Assembly (NCBI RefSeq): GCF_000735345.1
Contig: NZ_JMPJ01000068.1
Coordinates: 1 to 64,000, forward strand
Length of the DNA: 64,000 nt
Direction of reading: 5' to 3'
Source: Ewingella americana ATCC 33852
GTDB lineage: Bacteria > Pseudomonadota > Gammaproteobacteria > Enterobacterales > Enterobacteriaceae
Position numbers and translations under genes: made by a program
Notes under the pieces: model-generated
Databases searched by the model: none
Told to the model about the DNA's origin: nothing
What the model saw: the letters and a program-made list of their open reading frames with translations, nothing else
Shown here: positions 53,419 through 63,337 of the stretch, one piece after another
How positions within the stretch are numbered: the first letter of the stretch is position 1
Layout of the letters: every line of letters starts with the position of its first letter

Positions 53419-54384
53419 ATGACAAAACCCGCATTTATCATCACGATTGACACCGAAGGCGACAACCTTTGGCAAAATCATGAGCATATTCTCACGAAGA
53501 ATACGCATTTTTTGCCGCGTTTTCAGGCATTGTGTGAGCGTTATGGCTTCAAGCCGGTTTATCTCACCAATTATGAAATGGCGAAAGATGCCGAGTACGT
53601 GGAGTTTGCGCGTGACGTGATCGCCCGAGGTCAGGGTGAGGTGGGGATGCATCTCCATGCTTGGAACAGCCCGCCAATCTCGCCACTGACGGATGATGAC
53701 TGGCGCCATAAGCCTTATCTGATCGAATTCCCTCGTGAAGAAATCCGAGCGAAAGTCGAGTATATGACGCGACTTTTGGAAGACTCTTTCCAAACCAAAA
53801 TGTTGAGCCACCGCGCGGGCCGCTGGGCGATGAATGAGTATTATGCTTCATTGCTGCTGGAATTCGGCTATCAGGTCGATTGTTCAGTCACGCCGAAGGT
53901 GAACTGGCAGACGTCTGCGGGCGCACCACAGGGTAACGGCGGGACGGACTACCGTCATTTTCCATCTCATTCCTATTTTATCGACCCGGAAAATATTGCC
54001 CAATCAGGCCAGTCGACGCTGCTAGAAGTGCCGATGAGCATTCAGTATAAATATCCACATTGGATTAACGGCTTAAAACAGGGCATTAACGCACTGCGCG
54101 GCAAAAAGCGTCAACACTCTGTGCATTGGCTGCGACCTTCGGGCGGAAATGCCGAAAACATGAAACGTGTTGCTGCCAAAAGCCTAGAGCAGGGCCACGA
54201 TTTTGTTGAGTTTATGCTCCATTCCTCTGAATTTATGCCCGGCGGAAGCCCGACATTTAAGACGCCAGAGGATATTGAGATCTTGTATCAGGATTTAGAA
54301 AGTTTGTTTGAATGGCTTAAGGAACGTACCCAAGGTATGACGCTGGCAGAATATTATCAGACGAAAGTGAATCAAGATGTCTAA
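53419..54384 (+). CDS. wabN: Polysaccharide deacetylase, WabN-like
   Basis: A 321-residue NodB/CE4-type deacetylase. TIDTEGD (about 9-15) gives the catalytic and metal aspartates, and GMHLHAWNSPP and LSHRAGRWAMNEYY supply His/Arg motif residues. In Klebsiella, WabN deacetylates the core GlcNAc to GlcN after WabH acts; here it lies across a divergent promoter region from waaQ-wabG-wabH. The symbol is by analogy. It is coupled to the following GT9 gene by an 8-base overlap. Confidence 0.75.
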   Translation: MTKPAFIITIDTEGDNLWQNHEHILTKNTHFLPRFQALCERYGFKPVYLTNYEMAKDAEYVEFARDVIARGQGEVGMHLHAWNSPPISPLTDDDWRHKPYLIEFPREEIRAKVEYMTRLLEDSFQTKMLSHRAGRWAMNEYYASLLLEFGYQVDCSVTPKVNWQTSAGAPQGNGGTDYRHFPSHSYFIDPENIAQSGQSTLLEVPMSIQYKYPHWINGLKQGINALRGKKRQHSVHWLRPSGGNAENMKRVAAKSLEQGHDFVEFMLHSSEFMPGGSPTFKTPEDIEILYQDLESLFEWLKERTQGMTLAEYYQTKVNQDV

Positions 54385-55477
54385 AAAGTGGAAAGTAAAG
54401 TTAACCAATTGGTTCTTACGTCGTTACGTTCCAAGAAAAGGTCGATTGCTCGATAAATCTACGCTTAATGCACAAACGCATTTCGACAGCATTGTTATTT
54501 ATTCTACCACGGCGCTGGGGGATTTTATGTTTAACACCCCGGCAATCCGTGAAGTTAGACGACGTTACCCTAATGCCTATATCACCTTAGTTGCCCACAG
54601 AAAAAATCAGCAACTGGTGGAAAAAGGTCTGCATTACGACCGTGTGGTGTATTGGGATAATAAGATTAAATCCTTGCCGGTTTTGGTTAAGTCATTAAAA
54701 GAGCATCAACCCGATCTGGCTCTGATTCTTCACTCTCATCTGCCTTATGATGTGATAAGCGCCGTCATGGCGGGTGTTAAATATATAATTAGAGATAATT
54801 ATATGAATGGCATCAGCGGGCTCGAAGAGTGGCTTTCAAATTATGTTTTCCATTATTACGGCCACTTTGTGCGCCGAAAAATGGAGTTGGTAAGCGTTCT
54901 GGGTTGCGATCCGAATGCTGTCGCTATGGAAATACCCTCGCCTTATCAGCCCGGCGTTAAAGACCCTGATGCGACGGTCATTGGTATGCAGATTGGGGCT
55001 TCCACCGAGTCACGTTGCTGGCCGATAGCTCATTTCGCCAAGCTGATTGATATGATTGCTCAACGCCACTCGGCGGTCAAAATCGTACTGATTGGCGGGG
55101 GAACTGACTCAGCTCGTGGTGAAGAGTTGCTTCGCCAACTTTCTGATAAAAATAAAGAAATCGTCACAAACCAAATTGGGAAGACTGACTTACAGCAGCT
55201 GATCACTTTGATTGATGGTTTTGATGTTTTAGTCACTGGCGATACCGGCCCGTTGCATCTGGCCGTGGGTGTGAAGACCAAAACAATTAGCCTGTTCGTT
55301 ACCGCGGACTCAAGGTCTACCGGGCCTATTCAGGATACTGAATTGCATCGGATTATTCAGGTATCGCGCACTGGACACACGATGGCTTTAGAAGAGATTA
55401 GCCCGATGGGCGTTATCCAGCCTGAGAGAGTCTATGCTGAGCTGGTTTCACACGTTGAGTTTATAGATAAACAGTGA
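54377..55477 (+). CDS. GT9-family (heptosyltransferase-like) glycosyltransferase
   Basis: A 366-residue GT9 protein. STTALGDFMFNTPAIREVRR matches the N-terminal acceptor loop, and GDTGPLHLAVGVKTKTISLF the C-terminal nucleotide-sugar site. The first 35 residues are basic (KKWKVKLTNWFLRRYVPRKGR) and could help it bind the inner membrane. It overlaps the deacetylase gene and is probably the partner that extends the GlcN-containing core; the sugar added is not known. Confidence 0.82.
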   Translation: MSKKWKVKLTNWFLRRYVPRKGRLLDKSTLNAQTHFDSIVIYSTTALGDFMFNTPAIREVRRRYPNAYITLVAHRKNQQLVEKGLHYDRVVYWDNKIKSLPVLVKSLKEHQPDLALILHSHLPYDVISAVMAGVKYIIRDNYMNGISGLEEWLSNYVFHYYGHFVRRKMELVSVLGCDPNAVAMEIPSPYQPGVKDPDATVIGMQIGASTESRCWPIAHFAKLIDMIAQRHSAVKIVLIGGGTDSARGEELLRQLSDKNKEIVTNQIGKTDLQQLITLIDGFDVLVTGDTGPLHLAVGVKTKTISLFVTADSRSTGPIQDTELHRIIQVSRTGHTMALEEISPMGVIQPERVYAELVSHVEFIDKQ

Positions 55478-55480
55478 GAG

Positions 55481-55517
55481 CAATTATCGTCTAAGTCTTA
55501 GGCGATAATTTATTTTC
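55481..55517 (+). terminator. Terminator of the wabN-GT9 operon, inside the GT2 3' end
   Basis: AATTATCGTCTAAG and CTTAGGCGATAATT pair around a single central T (in practice a larger loop), followed by TATTTT. It overlaps the last codons of the converging GT2 gene, which must end at 55484. Confidence 0.75.
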
Positions 55518-56473
55518 GAGATGAAGGTATCCATGAAAGGATACTTCATCTGGAAATATTTCTTCCTAGAGAGAGACGTGTTTTTGCATAGCTCAGCGGC
55601 GAGTTTGAAAAGTGCGATATTTTCAGGGGTATAATAGTAGTAACCATAGAGTTTCTTGGTCATTTTCTTGGCTTCAATAAAACAGTTAGCGATCATTGGC
55701 GCGACAATCTGTGCAACTTTTTCGCTATTATGGCAGGTTTGAATGTATGTAAGCATCTTACCCATAGCGAATAAAATATCATCAATATCTTTAGCTTGAA
55801 TATTACGCGTAATGCCTGCGTTATTGACCCGATAGTAATAAAGCACCTTGTCAATATGAGCGATTCGCTTTGTCTTGAAGTATTGGAAGGGCGTGAAAAT
55901 CACGTCTTCGTAACGACAGCCATTCTCAAAACTCTCGCCATTAATTAGCTCTCTGCGGAAAATCCTGCTCCACAAATGCCAATTCGAACGCTCAAAAATA
56001 GGCTTCAGGTAGTAACTTTCAGGCTGCAACGAGTCATAGGGGATACAGCGATGCGTTTCGCAGGGAACGCTTGCCGGAACACGGTCAGTGAATTGCAGAA
56101 AGTTGAAATCAATAATATCAAACTCACCTTGATGTAAATAAGGTGATAACGTCGCATAGTAATCAGGGCTCAGGATATCATCGCCATCCAAAAAGGTGAC
56201 ATACGTTCCTTTTGCATGCTGTAAGCCAACATTTCTTGTGGCAGCAATACCCTGATTTTTTTGGCTGATAAAAGAGAATGTTTGGTCTTTCAAGGTCTGA
56301 AGAAAACGATCCACTAAGACCTTGGAGTTATCAGACGAACCGTCGTCAATAATCACCACTTCAACATCATCATCGATTTGTGTAAACAATGACTGTAATG
56401 CCTCAATAATGAAGTGCTCATTATTGTAAAAAGGGATGATAACCGACAACAAAGGTTGTTTAGACAACGACAT
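55484..56473 (-). CDS. GT2-family glycosyltransferase
   Basis: A 329-residue GT2 enzyme with the N-terminal LLSVIIPFYNNEHFIIEALQ, EVVIIDDGSSDNS and the metal motif FLDGDD. The C-terminal half has no other recognised domain. It overlaps the waaL end by 14 bases, is AT-rich, and is last of the hldD-waaF-waaC-GT4-waaL run. It probably adds an outer-core or branch sugar; the substrate is unknown. Confidence 0.85.
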   Translation of the reverse strand: MSLSKQPLLSVIIPFYNNEHFIIEALQSLFTQIDDDVEVVIIDDGSSDNSKVLVDRFLQTLKDQTFSFISQKNQGIAATRNVGLQHAKGTYVTFLDGDDILSPDYYATLSPYLHQGEFDIIDFNFLQFTDRVPASVPCETHRCIPYDSLQPESYYLKPIFERSNWHLWSRIFRRELINGESFENGCRYEDVIFTPFQYFKTKRIAHIDKVLYYYRVNNAGITRNIQAKDIDDILFAMGKMLTYIQTCHNSEKVAQIVAPMIANCFIEAKKMTKKLYGYYYYTPENIALFKLAAELCKNTSLSRKKYFQMKYPFMDTFISKINYRLRLRR

Positions 56474-57722
56474 TTTTCTCTTTTTCCCCAGCTTGTGGCT
56501 GCTTATTTATCGCCGTGTTACCAATTAATACACTCAAAATCGTGGCAAGTCCAAAGATTGCCGCAGCCTCTGAACTGAAGAACAACACGTCACTCAGGCC
56601 ATAAGCCATCATGGCCAATGTAATAGCCAGCAGGGCAGCATTTTTTTGCAATCTCAACGCAAGCAGCAGTAAGGATAAATGTAGGACTAGCAACAGAATC
56701 ACCCCCCATATACCGCGAAGGGAATAGTTATCGATAATCTCATTATGTAGGTGAACTGTTGCGTAAGGTACTGCATATGCTAGTTCTGGGTGTTGAGCGG
56801 CAAGAGTAGCAATCTCTTTACCGCGCTGCTCTGCTGATTGACCAAACAGGTGTTGGTTTCCGCTAATAAAACCCGCTTTAAGCATGGCTATGCGATCGCC
56901 CACAGAATTGATTCGCACTGAGGAAGATTGTTGGGCCATATCCTCCCTAAATGCTTCGATCCTTTGCCCAATTACATCTTTGAGGAAGTAAGAACTCAGA
57001 GCAATCAATGCAATAACTGCAAGACCGTAAGTGTATTTCTGCTTTGCAGTGACATTCCTAGAAAAGGTGAACATCAAAACACTGACCACAGGGAAAACGA
57101 GGATTGCTGCTCGTGTCTCAGTATGAATGATTGAAACGAAACTTATTAGGAAGCCTAATGAAAAGAAGATGGCGTTATATTTATTTTTCACATGGAGCAA
57201 AGAATATAACATTAAAATATTAACGGCTGTTATTATGTACGCCGTAACTGTTGCTCGGTCATAGTTTAATTCAATTCGCAAAGCCCCAGCAGATAGAGAC
57301 TGGTAAATAGCATATCCATTGACTAAGACTCCAAGCGAAATCAGAGCGGGAATAATCCATTTCTTCACATTAAGTTTTTCATTAAGTGCAATTAATAATA
57401 TAAATCCTGTTGCAATTAGTATTTTTCCAGTTACAAAATATGCTCTGTAAAGGTCTATGTATTCGTCAGGTTTTTTATAAAATTCAACCCACAGAAGGTT
57501 AGCAAGCCCTAAGACCACAAAAGACAGCGGGACTAATAAAAGACATCTTTGGCGAATGTAGTACTTGAAATTGAAAACAAGGGCAATAAAGGCAATATAG
57601 CTAGTGATAAATAAAATGTTTCGACCGCTACCCCAGTTAAATGCAACAGTAAAAATACTGAGCAAGCATCCAAAATAGATAGCATAACTAAAAATTGGAT
57701 GAGGCGTTTCTCTTCTGATCAT
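56460..57722 (-). CDS. waaL: O-antigen ligase WaaL
   Basis: A polytopic inner-membrane protein of 420 residues with about eleven or twelve hydrophobic helices and one large periplasmic loop (about 250-335). It carries the ligase motif H[NSQ]-9-GxxG as HN ... GIWG (His326, Asn327) and a conserved Arg in TETRAA (Arg204). WaaL joins undecaprenyl-linked O-antigen to lipid A-core in the periplasm. Divergent primary sequence is normal for this family. It starts 20 bases after the upstream GT4 gene. Confidence 0.88.
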   Translation of the reverse strand: MIRRETPHPIFSYAIYFGCLLSIFTVAFNWGSGRNILFITSYIAFIALVFNFKYYIRQRCLLLVPLSFVVLGLANLLWVEFYKKPDEYIDLYRAYFVTGKILIATGFILLIALNEKLNVKKWIIPALISLGVLVNGYAIYQSLSAGALRIELNYDRATVTAYIITAVNILMLYSLLHVKNKYNAIFFSLGFLISFVSIIHTETRAAILVFPVVSVLMFTFSRNVTAKQKYTYGLAVIALIALSSYFLKDVIGQRIEAFREDMAQQSSSVRINSVGDRIAMLKAGFISGNQHLFGQSAEQRGKEIATLAAQHPELAYAVPYATVHLHNEIIDNYSLRGIWGVILLLVLHLSLLLLALRLQKNAALLAITLAMMAYGLSDVLFFSSEAAAIFGLATILSVLIGNTAINKQPQAGEKEKNVVV

Positions 57723-57742
57723 CTATTTATATTCCAGATAGC

Positions 57743-58912
57743 CTATTCTTCGGCAACGTAACGAGCGAGGATAGCTTCAAACTGCTTTTTGAAGGCACTG
57801 TAATCCAAGGATTGCGTCGTGAACTTGTGTGCGTTTTCGCGCAGTTTTTGATAATTAGATTCATTTATCATTTGTTCAACCGCATCCGCACATTCTATGT
57901 GACAAAGTAGTTTTGGTGTCACTAATTTGTCAGCAAGTGGATCATAAACCTCATAAGGGAAATCAATCTTAATCCCCGTCAGTTTTTGGTGCTCTTCAAA
58001 ACTGATTTTAGGCACCAATCCCAACCCACACTCCTTATCCTTTACGGCTTCGGGCTGCCCATCCACAAAGGGAAAAACAACCGGCACGCTGAAATAGAGC
58101 GCCTCAACGCATGACAGCCCAAATGGCTCGGTCACTGGGGTGCTCATGTAGACATCTGTGCGGTTGAAGAATTCACTCACATTGTCCTGAAAACCACTAA
58201 AGGTGACGTGATTGTTCAACTCGAGTCTTTCTGTCAGCTCTTCCAGCAATTGCCGGTCTGGTCCTTTACCGGCAATCTCCAGTTTTACCTTGTGGCCACG
58301 GTTAAGTAACTCGCGCATCATCAGCAGGGAAACGCTGATGCCTTTTAGTGTCACCAATCTGGAGGCAGTGCCAATCCGGACAGTCTCAGGCAGCGTTTTG
58401 GCTTCGAAATGCACGCCGGGTGGTGTCTCAATTCGGTTCGGTACCACTTCACAAGCTATCGGTAAGTTGAACCGCAGCTCCATCACGCGCTTGGAAGCCC
58501 ACGAGGCCGACATCACGCCATCTAGCATGGCGAAGAAGCCTAGCGTTTTGCTATTTTTAGGATAACGCCACGAACAGCCGTGATCGTAATAAATAAACTT
58601 ACCGCGTTTCGGTTTTGCAGCCAGCACCGGCACCAGATCCCAAACCACAATCACATCAGCATTGGCTTTTTCGATTTTATGTTTAAGGACAAATTTTCGC
58701 AAAAACTGAGGGTAACGCGTTGAGAAACCATTGAATATACGGTTGGCATAGGACACTTTTTTTCCGGCCAGTTTTTTCTCTATCTCGCCGCCGACCTGAC
58801 TGTTAATACAAAGAATTTCATTGATGTTGTCAGGGTCATTATTAATGTATTGAAGGAACAGGCGTTCAACACCACCCATCTTTTCCAAATTAATAACATG
58901 CAGCTTTTTCAT
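57743..58912 (-). CDS. GT4-family glycosyltransferase of the LPS core locus
   Basis: A 389-residue GT4 enzyme beginning MKKLHVINLEKMGGVERLFL. Residues IGTASRLVTLKGISVSLLMM and TEPFGLSCVEALYFSVPVVF mark the GT4 donor domain. It lies between waaC and waaL and overlaps the waaC stop by one base (TAATG). It probably adds an outer-core hexose; I cannot name its specificity. Confidence 0.85.
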   Translation of the reverse strand: MKKLHVINLEKMGGVERLFLQYINNDPDNINEILCINSQVGGEIEKKLAGKKVSYANRIFNGFSTRYPQFLRKFVLKHKIEKANADVIVVWDLVPVLAAKPKRGKFIYYDHGCSWRYPKNSKTLGFFAMLDGVMSASWASKRVMELRFNLPIACEVVPNRIETPPGVHFEAKTLPETVRIGTASRLVTLKGISVSLLMMRELLNRGHKVKLEIAGKGPDRQLLEELTERLELNNHVTFSGFQDNVSEFFNRTDVYMSTPVTEPFGLSCVEALYFSVPVVFPFVDGQPEAVKDKECGLGLVPKISFEEHQKLTGIKIDFPYEVYDPLADKLVTPKLLCHIECADAVEQMINESNYQKLRENAHKFTTQSLDYSAFKKQFEAILARYVAEE

Positions 58913-59874
58913 TAGAGTTGCCCACCTAAAGCTTCAAATACCCGCGCCGCTGAAATAGACGCCATGTCCTTGTCTTCGGCAGTCAATGACTGCTGATTCT
59001 TCCCATAACCCCCGATCAACCCCGGATCGGTCGGGCCATAAATCGTAATGTTTGGTCTGTCGAGAGCCGCTGTAAGATGGCTCAGGCCGGTATCTACCGA
59101 TACCACGGCTTTCGCGCCGACTAGCATGCTGGCGACCTGTTCGAGACTCATCTTTGGCAGCACCACGACGTGCTCGAAGCCTTCTGCCAGACGGCATGCG
59201 CGCTGATATTCGTGCTCCGCGCCCCAAGGCAGTTTAATCACGATATCCTGATTGCTGAATAAGCCAATCAGTTCGCGCCAGTGGCTTTCTGGCCAATGCT
59301 TGTCCGCGCGGGTAGTGGCGTGAAGGAAAACCAGATAGCGGTTGGCATCGGCAGGCGGGTTCGCTAAGAAGCGCGCGGCGATGGCGTAATCGCCCTGTGT
59401 TTCCGGCTTCTCATAGCCCAAACTTTTCGCGAACAGTTCGCGCGTACGTTCGACGGCGTGCTGCTGCTTGCTTATCTCATGGCGCTGATTGAAAAACCAA
59501 CTGGCGAAAGGCTCGCGGGCGCTTTTGGCGTCTTGCCCATGTTTGCGGCCTTTGGCTACGCGGGTGATCAGCGCTGCGCTCTTGATTAGGCCTTGAGCGT
59601 CAATTACCGCATCGTAGGTGCGCGATTGCAGCTCTCGTTTGAAATCACAGCGTTGCTGGCGCGTTTCGGAGCCAAACCAGTTCTTTCTCCAGCGGCGAAT
59701 GGCCACTGGGATAACGCGGTCGACGGCCGGGTGCCAGCTAGGAATTTGTGCAAAGCCTTCTTCCACCACCCAGTCGAAAGAGATACCCGGAATGGCGTTC
59801 ATCGCATCAGTTAATGCAGGAAGAGTGTGCAGGACATCGCCCATTGATGATGTTTTGACAATCAGTACCCGCAT
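58912..59874 (-). CDS. waaC: Lipopolysaccharide heptosyltransferase I WaaC
   Basis: GT9 enzyme transferring the first L,D-heptose to KDO. VKTSSMGDVLHTLPALTDA at the N-terminus includes the conserved Asp13, and VSVDTGLSHLTAALDRPNITIYGPT forms the donor site; 320 residues. The start overlaps the waaF stop by one base (TAATG), showing tight coupling. Confidence 0.96.
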   Translation of the reverse strand: MRVLIVKTSSMGDVLHTLPALTDAMNAIPGISFDWVVEEGFAQIPSWHPAVDRVIPVAIRRWRKNWFGSETRQQRCDFKRELQSRTYDAVIDAQGLIKSAALITRVAKGRKHGQDAKSAREPFASWFFNQRHEISKQQHAVERTRELFAKSLGYEKPETQGDYAIAARFLANPPADANRYLVFLHATTRADKHWPESHWRELIGLFSNQDIVIKLPWGAEHEYQRACRLAEGFEHVVVLPKMSLEQVASMLVGAKAVVSVDTGLSHLTAALDRPNITIYGPTDPGLIGGYGKNQQSLTAEDKDMASISAARVFEALGGQL

Positions 59875-60923
59875 TACATGTCCTTTCCTGAAACCAATAG
59901 CTGAGACAACTCTTGATATACCTGCTCGGGTTGAATGTCGATCAGACTTTGATGATAACCCTGCTCGGCATCCCCTTTACGCACCTTGTGATAGCCGGTG
60001 ATCAGGCGAATCACTTTGGCATACTGGCTGAGCGGCGGGGTGAAGTCAGGGCTGCTCGGCCCATAGAGTGCGACCAGCGGCTTGTTCAGCGCGGCCGCGA
60101 CGTGCATCAGGCCCGAGTCATTGCTGACCACTGCCTGACAGGCGGCGATCAGCACCACGGCTTGGTCGAGGGAGGTTTTACCTGCCAGATTGAGGCACAG
60201 CGCCTGAGCCGACTCGGTCAGCGCAGCGCGAATATCTTCGCCCGCCGGATGGTCTTTGGCCGAGCCAAAAAGCACCACTTGATAGCCATCAGCAATCAGC
60301 TTTTCGGCTAACGCCGCGTAGTGATAGTGCGGCCAGCGCTTCGCCGGGCCGAACTCGGCACCCGGACAGAAGCCAATCACCGGCCTTGCAGCGGAAAGCG
60401 CGAAGGCTTGGCTAACGTCGGCGACTTCAGTATCAGTGACGCGCAACTGTGGCCACAGCAGAGGCTGAGGCAGATCGGCCGCGGAGTGAATCTGCTTGGC
60501 GTCATAGGCCAGCGCCACGTAGCGCTGAACCATCAGCGGAAAAGCGGGCTTATCCAGTACGCGAATATCATTAAGCAGGCCGTAGCGCATCTCGCCTCGC
60601 CAGCCGGTTCTTTGCGGAACCTTGGCGAAGAAGGGCACCAGTGCGGACTTGAAGGAGTTTGGCAGAACGAAGGCGCGCTGATAGTGGTTCTCGCGCAGGG
60701 CAACGCCCAGACGCCGACGCTCACCCAGCTCAAGCGCCCCGTGGCCTAAAGGCATCGGCAGGGCGCGGCTGACTTCTGGCATTCTGTCGAGCAGTGGACG
60801 GCACCACGCCGGTGCCATCACGTCGATTTCTGCCGCTGGCTCAACGGCCTTGATGGTGCGGTAAAGGCTTTGCGACATCATCATGTCGCCCACCCAAGAA
60901 GGGCCAATGACCAGCATTTTCAT
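59874..60923 (-). CDS. waaF: Lipopolysaccharide heptosyltransferase II WaaF
   Basis: GT9 enzyme adding heptose II. MKMLVIGPSWVGDMMMSQSL and SNDSGLMHVAAALNKPLVALYGPS are the two family motifs; 349 residues. It begins 32 bases after hldD and is followed directly by waaC. Confidence 0.96.
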   Translation of the reverse strand: MKMLVIGPSWVGDMMMSQSLYRTIKAVEPAAEIDVMAPAWCRPLLDRMPEVSRALPMPLGHGALELGERRRLGVALRENHYQRAFVLPNSFKSALVPFFAKVPQRTGWRGEMRYGLLNDIRVLDKPAFPLMVQRYVALAYDAKQIHSAADLPQPLLWPQLRVTDTEVADVSQAFALSAARPVIGFCPGAEFGPAKRWPHYHYAALAEKLIADGYQVVLFGSAKDHPAGEDIRAALTESAQALCLNLAGKTSLDQAVVLIAACQAVVSNDSGLMHVAAALNKPLVALYGPSSPDFTPPLSQYAKVIRLITGYHKVRKGDAEQGYHQSLIDIQPEQVYQELSQLLVSGKDM

Positions 60924-60955
60924 TACTTACACATTCCTTTACTCAACACTGATTA

Positions 60956-61897
60956 TCAGACCGCGTGGTTAAGCCACGTCATGTATTCAGCCACGCCTTC
61001 GGCAACGGTTTTGAACGGTTTGTCATAACCCGCTGCGCGCAACGCGGACATATCAGCCTGAGTGAAAGACTGGTAGCGGCCTTTCAGTTTTTCAGGGAAT
61101 GGAATGGTTTCGATTTGGCCTTTTTGGTGATGTTCGATCACGGCTTCAGCCACGGCTTGGAAGGACTCTGAACGACCGGTACCGCAGTTGAAGATGCCGG
61201 AAACGCCGTTCTGCCAGAACCACAGGTTCACGGCTGCGACGTCACCGACGTAGATGAAGTCACGTTTGAAACCTTCGCTGCCGGCGAACAGTTTTGGATT
61301 CTCGCCCGCGTTGATCTGGTTGTTCAGATGGTAAGCCACGCTTGCCATGCTGCCTTTATGACCTTCGCGCGGGCCATAGACGTTGAAGTAACGGAAGCCA
61401 CAAACCTGCGACTCAGCGTGCGGCAGGATCTCACGCACATATTGGTCGAACAGGAATTTGGAGTAGCCATAGACGTTCAGCGGCTGTTCGTACTTGCGGT
61501 CTTCCACAAAGCTGGTGCTCTGGCTGCCGTAGGTCGCTGCAGAAGAGGCGTACAGGAACGGGATTTCACGCTCGAGGCAGAAGTGCAGGATATCTTTGGA
61601 GTACTGGAAGTTGTTATCCATCATGTACTTGCCATCCCACTCGGTGGTGGATGAGCAGGCACCTTCGTGGAAAATCGCGTCAATGTCGCCCAGATCATCA
61701 CCGGCCACGATGCTGGCGATGAAATCTTCTTTGTCGCAATAATCAGCAATATCGAGGTCAACCAGATTGACGAACTTGGTGCCGTCTTTCAGGTTATCGA
61801 CCACTAAAATATCGCGATATCCCATATCATTAAGCGATTTAATAATGTTGCTGCCGATAAAACCAGCGCCGCCAGTGACGATTATCATGGGACTCAC
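60956..61897 (-). CDS. hldD: ADP-L-glycero-D-manno-heptose-6-epimerase HldD
   Basis: Makes the L,D-heptose donor used by WaaC, WaaF and WaaQ. Short-chain dehydrogenase fold with NADP site GGAGFIGSN (residues 8-16) and the catalytic Tyr-x3-Lys in [11 protein letters not shown]; 313 residues. First gene of the waa run and divergent from kbl, as in E. coli, where the gene also has a heat-shock promoter. Confidence 0.96.
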   Translation of the reverse strand: MSPMIIVTGGAGFIGSNIIKSLNDMGYRDILVVDNLKDGTKFVNLVDLDIADYCDKEDFIASIVAGDDLGDIDAIFHEGACSSTTEWDGKYMMDNNFQYSKDILHFCLEREIPFLYASSAATYGSQSTSFVEDRKYEQPLNVYGYSKFLFDQYVREILPHAESQVCGFRYFNVYGPREGHKGSMASVAYHLNNQINAGENPKLFAGSEGFKRDFIYVGDVAAVNLWFWQNGVSGIFNCGTGRSESFQAVAEAVIEHHQKGQIETIPFPEKLKGRYQSFTQADMSALRAAGYDKPFKTVAEGVAEYMTWLNHAV

Positions 61898-62131
61898 CTT
61901 TAATCATTTAGAAAACCGCGCACCATGCGCAGTCTATTCAGTTGGCAATATCATAACACTTCATTATGTCAGTCACATTCGGAAGCTATCTGATTCGTTG
62001 GATTCTAGTGCATCAGGGCTTAAGGCGTGAACTATGCTACAAAATAAAGAAATTCTGACAGCTTCACTCGTTATTCGTTAGGCGGATTAGTAATGTGTCT
62101 GACGAATGAGTCATTTTCAGGAGATAACGTT

Positions 62132-63328
62132 ATGTCCGCTTCGTTTTACCGCCAACTGGAAGAAGAACTTGATCAGGCGCGTGCCGATGGTCTGTTCAAG
62201 GAAGAGCGAATTTTGACCTCAGCACAGCAGGCGGAAATTACCGTTGCTGGTGGTGAACCGGTCATCAATTTCTGTGCTAACAACTACCTTGGGCTCGCCA
62301 ACCACCCTGAGCTTATCGCCGCCGCCAAAGCCGGTTTAGACAGCCACGGCTTCGGTATGGCCTCGGTGCGCTTTATCTGCGGCACCCAAGATGCACATAA
62401 AGAGCTGGAAAGTCGCTTGGCCGACTTCCTCTGCATGGACGACGCCATTCTCTATTCTTCCTGCTTCGACGCCAACGGCGGCCTGTTCGAAACGCTACTG
62501 GGGCCGGAAGATGCCATTATCTCTGATGCACTTAACCATGCGTCGATCATCGACGGCGTGCGTCTGTGCAAAGCCAAGCGCTATCGCTACGCCAACAATG
62601 ATTTAGCCGAGCTTGAAGCCCGTCTCGAGCAGGCCAAAGCCGAAGGCGCGCGACACATCATGGTTGCTACCGACGGCGTATTTTCCATGGATGGCGTGAT
62701 TGCCAACCTGCACGGAATTTGCGATTTAGCCGAGCGTTATGACGCGTTGGTGATGGTCGATGACTCCCACGCCGTGGGCTTTGTCGGCGAGCACGGTCGC
62801 GGCACCCACGAATATTGCGACGTGATTGGTCGCGTGGACATCATCACCGGCACCCTTGGCAAAGCCATGGGCGGCGCGTCCGGCGGCTATACCGCAGGGC
62901 GCAAAGAGGTGATTGACTGGCTGCGCCAGCGTTCGCGCCCGTACCTGTTCTCCAACTCGCTGGCGCCGTCTATCGTCGCCGCCTCGCTGAAAGTGCTCTC
63001 TATGCTGGAGCAGGGCAGCGAACTGCGCCAGAAGCTGATGAGCAACGCCCAACTGTTCCGCGAGAAGATGACCGCCGCCGGTTTCACACTGGCTGGCGCT
63101 GACCACGCGATCATCCCAGTGATGCTGGGTGAAGCGAAGCTGGCGCAGGAGTTTGCGGCGGCCTTGCAGCACGAAGGTATCTACGTCACGGGCTTCTTCT
63201 TCCCGGTAGTACCTAAAGGTCAGGCGCGCATTCGCACCCAGATGTCTGCCGCGCACAGCACCGAACAAATCGAAAAGGCGGTGGACGCCTTCACCCGTAT
63301 TGGTAAAAAGCTTGGCGTGATTGCCTGA
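62132..63328 (+). CDS. kbl: 2-amino-3-ketobutyrate CoA ligase (glycine C-acetyltransferase)
   Basis: PLP enzyme that splits 2-amino-3-ketobutyrate with CoA into glycine and acetyl-CoA, the second step of threonine breakdown. The PLP lysine is in [14 protein letters not shown], and [10 protein letters not shown] holds the cofactor Asp/His; 398 residues from ATG 62132, which follows GGAGATAACG. A longer in-frame start at 62093 is not the family start. Co-transcribed with tdh, 9 bases downstream. Confidence 0.96.
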   Translation: MSASFYRQLEEELDQARADGLFKEERILTSAQQAEITVAGGEPVINFCANNYLGLANHPELIAAAKAGLDSHGFGMASVRFICGTQDAHKELESRLADFLCMDDAILYSSCFDANGGLFETLLGPEDAIISDALNHASIIDGVRLCKAKRYRYANNDLAELEARLEQAKAEGARHIMVATDGVFSMDGVIANLHGICDLAERYDALVMVDDSHAVGFVGEHGRGTHEYCDVIGRVDIITGTLGKAMGGASGGYTAGRKEVIDWLRQRSRPYLFSNSLAPSIVAASLKVLSMLEQGSELRQKLMSNAQLFREKMTAAGFTLAGADHAIIPVMLGEAKLAQEFAAALQHEGIYVTGFFFPVVPKGQARIRTQMSAAHSTEQIEKAVDAFTRIGKKLGVIA

Positions 63329-63337
63329 GGAACCTGC

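Noticed and set aside
62726-63268. Open frame antisense to kbl
   Set aside because: It overlaps a certain PLP enzyme fully and shows no start signals or family motif.
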